From: Pseudoroseomonas cervicalis
Lineage (GTDB): Bacteria > Pseudomonadota > Alphaproteobacteria > Acetobacterales > Acetobacteraceae
DNA: 64,000 bases
Direction of reading: 5' to 3'
Assembly (NCBI RefSeq): GCF_030818485.1
Contig: NZ_JAUTAJ010000001.1
Coordinates: 1-64,000 of the forward strand
Shown: one piece after another, positions 58,509 to 64,000 of the stretch
Layout of the letters: each line of letters begins with the position of its first letter
How positions within the stretch are numbered: position 1 is the first letter of the stretch
Notes under the pieces: model-generated
What the model was told of the DNA's origin: nothing
The model's input: only the letters and a program-made list of their open reading frames with translations
Databases searched by the model: none
Translations under genes and position numbers: made by a program

Positions 58509-59425
58509 CACTTGGTCTCCTGCGGCGTGGCGCCGGTGTTGGGCGGGCCGATCAGCGTGTCCAGCACGACATCCAGCGAGCGGCGCCAATCGGCGGCCTG
58601 GATGCCATGCCGCGCGGCGATGCGGCGGCAGTCCAGCCGGCCATCGGCCGGGCGCCGGGCGCGGGTCGGGTAGTCGGCGGTGCCGATGGCCTTCAGGCGC
58701 GGCACCTTGTGGCCGCGCGCGGCGGCGCCGGCGAAGATCGCCTCGGCGAAGCCGTGCCAGCTGGTGTGCGGCGCGCCGGTCAGATGGAACAGGCCGAAGC
58801 GGGGATCGCCGGCCGGCGCCTGGAGCAGGTGCGGCGCCATGGCGCGCACCGCCTCGGCCAGATCGGCGGCGAAGGTGGGGGCGCCGCGCTGGTCGGCGAC
58901 CACGCCGACCTCGTCGCGCGTCGCGGCCAGGCGCAGCATGGTCTTGACGAAGTTGTTGCCATCCGCCGAGCAGACCCAGGCGGTGCGCAGGATGACGCTG
59001 CGCGGATTGGCGGCCAGCACCGCCTCCTCGCCCTCGCGCTTGGAGCGGCCATAGATTCCGAGCGGGCTGGTGGGCGCGTCCTCGGCATAGGGGGCGCCGC
59101 CGGCGCCGTCGAAGACGTAGTCGGTGGAGAAATGCACGAAGGGCGCACCCACACCGGCCGCCGCCTCGGCCAGCCAGGCGGCGCCGTCGCGGTTGACCGC
59201 GAAGGCGAGGGCCGCGTCATCCTCGGCCTTGTCGACGGCCGTGTAGGCGGCGGCGTTGACCACCAGCTCGGGCCGCGCGGCGGCGATGGCGGCGGCGATG
59301 CTGTCGCGGCTGGTCAGGTCCAGAACAGGGGGCTCAAGCGCGGTGACCTCATGCCCTTCGGGGGCGAAGGCGCGCAGCAGGGCCTGCGCCACCTGCCCCT
59401 CGCGCCCGGCGATCAGGATGCGCAT
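58508..59425 (-). CDS. rfbD: dTDP-4-dehydrorhamnose reductase RfbD
   Basis: 305 residues. N-terminal [10 protein letters not shown] nucleotide-binding loop, [23 protein letters not shown] and the YGRSKREGE Tyr/Lys pair. Final step of dTDP-L-rhamnose synthesis. The ATG overlaps the rfbB stop (TGATG). Confidence 0.96.
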   Translation of the reverse strand: MRILIAGREGQVAQALLRAFAPEGHEVTALEPPVLDLTSRDSIAAAIAAARPELVVNAAAYTAVDKAEDDAALAFAVNRDGAAWLAEAAAGVGAPFVHFSTDYVFDGAGGAPYAEDAPTSPLGIYGRSKREGEEAVLAANPRSVILRTAWVCSADGNNFVKTMLRLAATRDEVGVVADQRGAPTFAADLAEAVRAMAPHLLQAPAGDPRFGLFHLTGAPHTSWHGFAEAIFAGAAARGHKVPRLKAIGTADYPTRARRPADGRLDCRRIAARHGIQAADWRRSLDVVLDTLIGPPNTGATPQETK

Positions 59426-60507
59426 CAGGAGGCGGCCTTGGCGGGGCTGGTCTGGTCGAGCAGCCCGATGCGCTCGCCGCCATAGACGCGCTGGCGCAGC
59501 GGCTGCCACCACCATTCATTCTCCAGATACCAGGCGATGGTCTTCTCCAGCCCGGTCTCGAAGCTTTCCGACGGTTCCCAGCCCAGCTCGCGCTTCAGCT
59601 TGCTGGCGTCGATGGCGTAGCGCGCGTCATGGCCGGGGCGGTCGGCGACGAAGCTGACCAGCCGGCGGCGCGGGCCGGCGGGGTCGGGGCGCAGCCGGTC
59701 CAGCGTGTCGCAGATGGCATGCACCACCTCGATATTCTGGCGTTCCGAATTGCCGCCGACATTGTAGGTCTGGCCGATCTGGCCCTGGCGCAGCACGGTG
59801 ATCAGCGCGCGCACATGGTCGTCCACGAACAGCCAGTCGCGCACATTCTCGCCCTTGCCATAGACCGGCAGGGTCTTGCCCTCGAGCGCGTTGAGGATGG
59901 TGAGCGGGATCAGCTTCTCGGGGAAATGGTAGGGCCCGTAATTGTTCGAGCAATTGGTCATCAGCGTCGGCAGGCCATAGGTCTCGTGCCAGGCGGCGAC
60001 CAGATGGTCCGAGCCCGCCTTGCTGGCCGAATAGGGCGAGCGCGGCGAATAGGGCGTGGTCTCGGTGAAATAGCCGGTGGGGCCGAGCGAGCCGAAGACC
60101 TCGTCGGTCGAGATGTGCAGGAAGCGGAAGGCCGCGCGCTTCTCCGCGTCCAGCGCGTTCCAATAGGCGCGCGCCGCCTCCAGCAGGGTGAAGGTGCCGA
60201 CGATGTTGGTGTGGATGAAGGGCGCGGCGCCGGCGATGGAGCGGTCCACATGGCTCTCGGCCGCCAGATGCATCACCGCATCGGGGCGGAACCCGGCGAA
60301 GGCCTGCGCCATGGCGGCGGCATCCGCGATGTCGGCCTGCAGGAAGCCGAAGCCGGGCTTGCCCTCGCAATCGCGCAAGCTGCGGCGCTCGCCCGCATAG
60401 GTCAGCTTGTCGACGACCAGCACGGCCTCGACCTGCTCCTGCAGCACCAGGCGGCGCACCAGGGCCGAGCCGATGAAGCCGGCACCGCCGGTGACCAGGA
60501 TCCGCAT
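59425..60507 (-). CDS. rfbB: dTDP-glucose 4,6-dehydratase RfbB
   Basis: 360 residues; GGAGGAATAGACCC precedes the [52 protein letters not shown] (catalytic Tyr/Lys) and [18 protein letters not shown] are all diagnostic. Second step of dTDP-L-rhamnose synthesis. Long N-terminal extension in the same frame is rfbC read out of frame. Confidence 0.98.
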   Translation of the reverse strand: MRILVTGGAGFIGSALVRRLVLQEQVEAVLVVDKLTYAGERRSLRDCEGKPGFGFLQADIADAAAMAQAFAGFRPDAVMHLAAESHVDRSIAGAAPFIHTNIVGTFTLLEAARAYWNALDAEKRAAFRFLHISTDEVFGSLGPTGYFTETTPYSPRSPYSASKAGSDHLVAAWHETYGLPTLMTNCSNNYGPYHFPEKLIPLTILNALEGKTLPVYGKGENVRDWLFVDDHVRALITVLRQGQIGQTYNVGGNSERQNIEVVHAICDTLDRLRPDPAGPRRRLVSFVADRPGHDARYAIDASKLKRELGWEPSESFETGLEKTIAWYLENEWWWQPLRQRVYGGERIGLLDQTSPAKAAS

Positions 60508-60533
60508 GGGTCTATTCCTCCAGAGCGCGGCGA

Positions 60534-61160
60534 TCAGAAATAGGCCGGAAGCTCGGCGAGCTTCGGCTGGCGGGCATCCTTGTCGGACAGCACCGGCCCG
60601 CCCGGCGGCAGCGTCCAGGCGATGGCGAGGTCGGGATCGTCCCAGGCGACACCCTTGTCGCAGGCCGGGGCGTAGTAGCCGGTCACCTTGTAGGCGACCT
60701 CGCAATCCGGCTCGAGGGTGCAGAAGCCATGCGCGAAGCCCTCCGGCACGAAGAGCTGGTTGCCGGCCTCGGCGGTCAGCTCCACCGCGACATGCTGGCC
60801 ATAGGTGGGCGAGGCGCGGCGCAGATCGACGGCGACATCCAGCACCCGGCCGCGCAGCACCCGCACCAACTTGGCCTGCGGCTCCGGCGCGATCTGGAAA
60901 TGCAGCCCGCGCAGCGTGCCCACCGGCGCGGAGGTCGAGAAATTGTCCTGCACGAACTCCGCCTCGAGCCCGCAGGCGGCGAGGTCGCGGGCGCTCCAGG
61001 TCTCGGAGAAATGGCCGCGGGCGTCGCCGAAGCGGCGCGTGCCGATCAGCGCCGGCCCCTCCAGCGTGAAGCGGTGCAGGGTGAAGTTGCGCGAGCTCTG
61101 TTCCGTGGTCAGTTGGCCCGCACGGACGAGATCGGCCAGCGGGGAAGGCGAGGATGCCAC
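60534..61160 (-). CDS. rfbC: dTDP-4-dehydrorhamnose 3,5-epimerase RfbC
   Basis: 208 residues from a GTG preceded by AGGAG. Cupin fold with [37 protein letters not shown] (catalytic His in LRGLHFQ) and [14 protein letters not shown]. First gene of the operon; the 300 bases upstream (61161-61460) hold its promoter and no recognisable gene. dTDP-rhamnose made by this operon feeds surface polysaccharide. Confidence 0.96.
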   Translation of the reverse strand: MASSPSPLADLVRAGQLTTEQSSRNFTLHRFTLEGPALIGTRRFGDARGHFSETWSARDLAACGLEAEFVQDNFSTSAPVGTLRGLHFQIAPEPQAKLVRVLRGRVLDVAVDLRRASPTYGQHVAVELTAEAGNQLFVPEGFAHGFCTLEPDCEVAYKVTGYYAPACDKGVAWDDPDLAIAWTLPPGGPVLSDKDARQPKLAELPAYF

Positions 61161-61460
61161 GTCGGGAAGCTCCTGGGGAAAAGCGCCGGGACACCGGCCG
61201 GAGGGGCGGCCCCGGAGAAGGGCAGGGTCAGCAGGCAGGCAGGATGCCTAAATAAGCGGATGCGGCGGGCGGTCGCAATCCGGGGCCGGCCGGATCGCGG
61301 TGCTGTGGCCGGGCGGGGCCGGGCCGGCCCTGCGGACCCGGACGCCCGGCCGGCCGCTGCCCCTGGCGCGGCCCGGCCCGGCCATGCCAGGATTCCCGCC
61401 TCAGCGGAGCCTGCCGATGCGTCCCCTCCACCCCGCCACGCGCCATCCCCCCCGCCCCGC

Positions 61461-62099
61461 ATGAGCCCGCCGGCGGAAGGCGGCTTCGAGCGGCGGCAGC
61501 TTCCGGAGGGGGTGGAGTTCACCATCCACCCGGCCGCGCCGGCCCGCGGCTTCCTGGCCGCCGCGCTGCTGCTGGCGCTGCTGTTCGGCCTGCCGGCGCT
61601 GGCCGTGCTGGCCGATCCGCGCCGGCATGACGCGGTGTCGCTGGCGGCGGCGCTGGCCGGGCTGGCGGTGGCCGGGCTGGCGGCGGCGGCCTGGCGCGGC
61701 GCCCGGCGCGGCCGCCGCCCGCGGCGGCTGCGGGCCGATGCCGCCGGGCTGACCCTGCCGGAGGCGCATCTGCCCTGGCCGGCCCTGCGCGAGATCCGGC
61801 TGGAGCGGCGCGGCGCCGGCCGCCATGCCGAGGCCGCTTCCGGGGTGCATGCGCTGGCCGCCCGCATCGCCGCGCAGCAGCGCGCGGCGGAGACCCGGCT
61901 CTGGGCCGAGACGACGACACCGGGCGCGCCCCTGCTGCTGGCCGAGGGGCTGGGCGAGGGCGCGGCCAATGGCCTGCGCGCCGCGCTGCTGGCGCTGCGG
62001 CCGGCGGGGCCGGCGGCGATGGCCCCGGCCCCGCCGGCGCAGCCCGCCATGCCTGAGCTCCCGCCCGGCGCCGCGCCCGGAGGCGCGCCGCCTCAATAG
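61461..62099 (+). CDS. Hypothetical membrane protein
   Basis: 212 residues. Two hydrophobic helices about residues 31-50 and 58-77 (FLAAALLLALLFGLPALAVLA; SLAAALAGLAVAGLAAAAW), a basic loop, then a PH-like beta part (LRADAAGLTLPEAHLPWPALREIRLERRG) as in small membrane proteins with a bacterial PH fold. The Pro-rich tail ends in GGAPPQ. The stop region overlaps the flgH stop region by 7 bases on the opposite strand. Family not certain. Confidence 0.6.
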   Translation: MSPPAEGGFERRQLPEGVEFTIHPAAPARGFLAAALLLALLFGLPALAVLADPRRHDAVSLAAALAGLAVAGLAAAAWRGARRGRRPRRLRADAAGLTLPEAHLPWPALREIRLERRGAGRHAEAASGVHALAARIAAQQRAAETRLWAETTTPGAPLLLAEGLGEGAANGLRAALLALRPAGPAAMAPAPPAQPAMPELPPGAAPGGAPPQ

Positions 62100-62899
62100 G
62101 GCAGCACGCGCTCCATGATCTGCTGGCCCCAGCGCGGCCGCTGCAGGTCGCTGGCGACGCCGCGCCCGCCATAGGTGATGCGCGCCTCGGCGATCTTCTC
62201 CGAGGCGATGCGGTTGTTGGGGCGGATATCCTCGGGCCGGATCAGCCCGCGCAGCTGCAGCTCGCGCAGCTCGTTGTTGACGCGGATCTCCTGCGAGCCG
62301 GCGATCTCCAGATTGCCGCTGGGCAGCACGCGCACCACGGTCGCCGCCAGCTGCAGGCGGATCTTCTCGGTGCGGCGGATGCGGCCATTGCCCTTGGCGG
62401 TGCTGTCGCCGCCCAGCTCCACCGCCGGGTCCAGCCCGCCGCCGAAGGCGCGGCCCAGCATGCCCTGCAGGCCGAACAGGAAGGGCAGCTTGAAGGTCTG
62501 CTCGCTCTCCCGCTCAAGATCCGTGCGGTTGTCGAATTGCGCGCTGTCGTCGATCTCGATCTCGACGGTCAGCAGGTCGCCCACCGCGCGGGCGCGCTGG
62601 TCGCGGAAGAAGCTGCGCGCCCCGGGCCGCCAGAGCGAGCCCACCATGGTCGGCCCCATCCCGTCCAGCCGCGGCCGGCGCGCCACCTCGATCGGGCTGT
62701 CGCCCTCGATGCCGGGCGGGATCGCCAGCTCGCCGGGGGCGGAGACGGTGGGCGGCTTCTGGATATGGCCGAAACTGTCGCAGGCGGCGAGGCCGAGCGG
62801 CAGCAGCGCCAGCGGCAGCAGCCGGCCGAGGCGGCGGCGGGCCGGCGCGGCGGCGGGGGGGGCGGGGCGGGCGGCGTCCATCGGCCGGGTCCTTGTCAT
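62093..62899 (-). CDS. flgH: Flagellar L-ring protein FlgH
   Basis: 268 residues. Lipoprotein signal with lipobox LAAC (Cys about 40). The mature part has GSLWRPGARSFFRDQRARAVGDLLTV, QFDNRTDLERESEQT, GNGRIRRTEKIRLQLAATVVRVLPSGNLEIAGSQEIRVNNE split over the core, and RPEDIRPNN, all typical of FlgH. Forms the outer-membrane ring of the flagellum. The ATG overlaps the flgA stop (ATGA); an ATG 6 codons downstream is possible. Confidence 0.97.
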   Translation of the reverse strand: MTRTRPMDAARPAPPAAAPARRRLGRLLPLALLPLGLAACDSFGHIQKPPTVSAPGELAIPPGIEGDSPIEVARRPRLDGMGPTMVGSLWRPGARSFFRDQRARAVGDLLTVEIEIDDSAQFDNRTDLERESEQTFKLPFLFGLQGMLGRAFGGGLDPAVELGGDSTAKGNGRIRRTEKIRLQLAATVVRVLPSGNLEIAGSQEIRVNNELRELQLRGLIRPEDIRPNNRIASEKIAEARITYGGRGVASDLQRPRWGQQIMERVLPY

Positions 62900-63351
62900 G
62901 GCGCGCCGCGCACCTCGGCCGTGCCTTCGGCGACGACCAGGGCGCGGATGGTGCGGCCGCTCTGCGGGTTGTGCACGCGGATCTGCTCGCCGATGGCGCC
63001 GGCCTCGAGGGCGCGGCCCTCCAGCTCCAGCGAGATGCCGTTGCGCTTCCAGAAGACGCGGATCGGCTGCGCCGCGCGCACCGCGCTGCGCTCGCCGATG
63101 TCGCGCTCGGTGATGGCGATGCCGGCGCGCAGCCTTCGCTTCACCTCGAGGCCGATGATGTCGCGCTCGGCCTCGATCTGGCCGGCGGCGGCGCGGCGCG
63201 GCGCCTGCGGCTCGACATCCTCGGGCCGCAGCACATCGCCCGGCTGCAGCGGCCGCGTCGCGTGCCAGACCTCGCTGGCGCCGCCGGCCGGGCCGGCGAG
63301 CGGTGGGGCGGCGAGCAGGGCCAGGGCGAGGAGCAGCAGGCCAGCGCGCAT
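62896..63351 (-). CDS. flgA: Flagellar P-ring chaperone FlgA
   Basis: 151 residues with a signal peptide AGLLLLALALLAAPPLAG. SAF-type beta-clip domain: LQPGDVLRPEDVE, VKRRLRAGIAITERDIGERSAVRAAQPI and GAIGEQIRVHNPQSGRTIRALVV. Helps assemble the P-ring in the periplasm. Between flgG and flgH, typical of the alphaproteobacterial flgGAH order. Confidence 0.93.
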   Translation of the reverse strand: MRAGLLLLALALLAAPPLAGPAGGASEVWHATRPLQPGDVLRPEDVEPQAPRRAAAGQIEAERDIIGLEVKRRLRAGIAITERDIGERSAVRAAQPIRVFWKRNGISLELEGRALEAGAIGEQIRVHNPQSGRTIRALVVAEGTAEVRGAP

Positions 63352-63362
63352 CGGAGCTCTCC

Positions 63363-64000
63363 TCAGCGCACGTTGTTGGCGGTCTGCAGCATCTGGTCGG
63401 TCGCCTCGATCACCTTCGAGTTCATCTCATAGGCGCGCTGGGCGGCGATCAGCTGGGTGATCTCCTGCACGACATTGACGTTGGAGGCTTCGAGATAGCC
63501 CTGCCGCACCCGCGCATAGCCGGGGTCGGAGGGCAGGCCCTGATTGGGCTGGCCGGAGGCCTCGGTCTCCAGGAACTTGTTGCCGCCGATCGCCTCCAGC
63601 CCCGCCTCATTGGGGAAGATGAAGAGGTTCAGCCGCCCGGCATTCTGCTGCTGGCCATTGGCCTGGGTGACCAGCACCTCGCCCGCCTGGTTGACGGTGA
63701 CGTCGCGCGCATCGATCGGGATGTTGATCGCCGGCTGCACCGGATAGCCCTCGGTGGTGACGATCTGGCCTTCCTGCGAGAGTTTGAAGCTGCCATCGCG
63801 GGTATAGGCGACGGTGCCGTCCGGCAGGTCGATGCCGAAATAGCCGCGCCCCTCCAGCGCCAGGTCGTAGCGGTTGCCGGTCTCGCCCAGCGTGCCCTGC
63901 ACGGTGATGCGGTTGATCGCCGAGTTGCGCACGCCGAGCCCGACCTGCGTGCCGACCGGCAGCAGCGTGCCGGCCTCGGAGGAGGCGGAGCCCACGCGCT
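63363..64000 (-). CDS. flgG: Flagellar distal rod protein FlgG, 5' end outside window
   Basis: About 212 C-terminal residues are present; the frame stays open to the right edge. Core segments GTLGETGNRYDLALEGRGYFGIDLPDGTVAYTRDGSF, QIVTTEGYPV and the C-terminal VRQGYLEASNVNVVQEITQLIAAQRAYEMNSKVI (joined from shorter blocks) identify FlgG. Builds the distal rod. 11 bases before flgA. Confidence 0.97.
   Translation of the reverse strand, partial: RVGSASSEAGTLLPVGTQVGLGVRNSAINRITVQGTLGETGNRYDLALEGRGYFGIDLPDGTVAYTRDGSFKLSQEGQIVTTEGYPVQPAINIPIDARDVTVNQAGEVLVTQANGQQQNAGRLNLFIFPNEAGLEAIGGNKFLETEASGQPNQGLPSDPGYARVRQGYLEASNVNVVQEITQLIAAQRAYEMNSKVIEATDQMLQTANNVR

Noticed and set aside
1..64000. CRISPR arrays, tRNA or rRNA genes, insertion sequences
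   Set aside because: No regularly spaced repeats of 25-40 bases, no cloverleaf-like or rRNA sequence and no transposase-like protein were noticed. A covariance-model scan would be needed to exclude a tRNA completely.

Overview
The window is a very GC-rich alphaproteobacterial sequence. Gene content and protein style (Lrp-controlled PutA, DUF2218, DUF4170, RPA-type plasmid initiator, DcaP-like porin, flagellar FlgD/FliK/CheZ) fit the Acetobacteraceae, most like Roseomonas and relatives. That assignment is an inference. No rRNA, tRNA, insertion sequence, CRISPR array or prophage is visible.

The central fact is that this is a secondary replicon (megaplasmid or chromid). Around 33-39 kb it carries a plasmid-type replication initiator (repA, minus strand), an AT-richer upstream region with repeated iterons and a DnaA-box-like site, and a parA-parB partition operon. 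A 14-bp palindrome occurs immediately before parA, immediately after parB and once about 15 kb away, and is a candidate parS/operator. The same replicon carries chromosome-like functions: minCDE (30.9-32.8 kb), chemotaxis and flagellar genes in two blocks (flgD-fliK-cheZ-cheY at 24.5-28.1 kb, flgG-flgA-flgH at the right edge), a complete kdp potassium-uptake operon (42.0-49.9 kb), dTDP-rhamnose synthesis (57.6-61.2 kb) and proline catabolism (putA with an Lrp-type regulator, 15.2-19.5 kb). This mixture is typical of a stable chromid.

Layout. 0-2 kb: 2OG-Fe(II) oxygenase-like gene (cut by the window) and an ATP-grasp enzyme. 2-3 kb: DUF2218 plus a His-rich YqjI-like PadR regulator. 3-6.2 kb: LysR/SDR divergent pair and two exported proteins. 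6.5-14.7 kb: GAF-PAS-GGDEF-EAL protein, alpha/beta hydrolase, an EF-hand protein with a double-glycine-like N-terminus, a two-component system and a porin. 14.8-20.5 kb: YqaA-type membrane protein, lrp/putA, Hint-domain protein. 20.6-24.5 kb: PEP mutase/isocitrate lyase family enzyme, MATE exporter and SDR with a divergent TetR regulator. 24.5-30.7 kb: flagellar/chemotaxis genes and three unrecognised proteins. 30.9-39 kb: min operon, replication origin, small unknown genes, parAB. 39-41.7 kb: coiled-coil membrane protein, GvpF/GvpL-like and Hsp20-like genes without any gvpA. 42-50 kb: kdpEDCBAF plus a 27-codon leader gene. 50-54.4 kb: OmpA-like protein, SRPBCC protein, hybrid histidine kinase, LysR regulator. 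54.4-55 kb: parDE toxin-antitoxin. 55-57.6 kb: dehydrogenase/aldehyde dehydrogenase pair bracketed by two inverted copies of a structured repeat. 57.6-61.2 kb: rfbCBDA. 61.4-64 kb: membrane protein and flgHAG.

Long alternative-frame ORFs are everywhere because of the GC content. Genes were chosen by family resemblance, ribosome-binding sites and stop/start overlaps.
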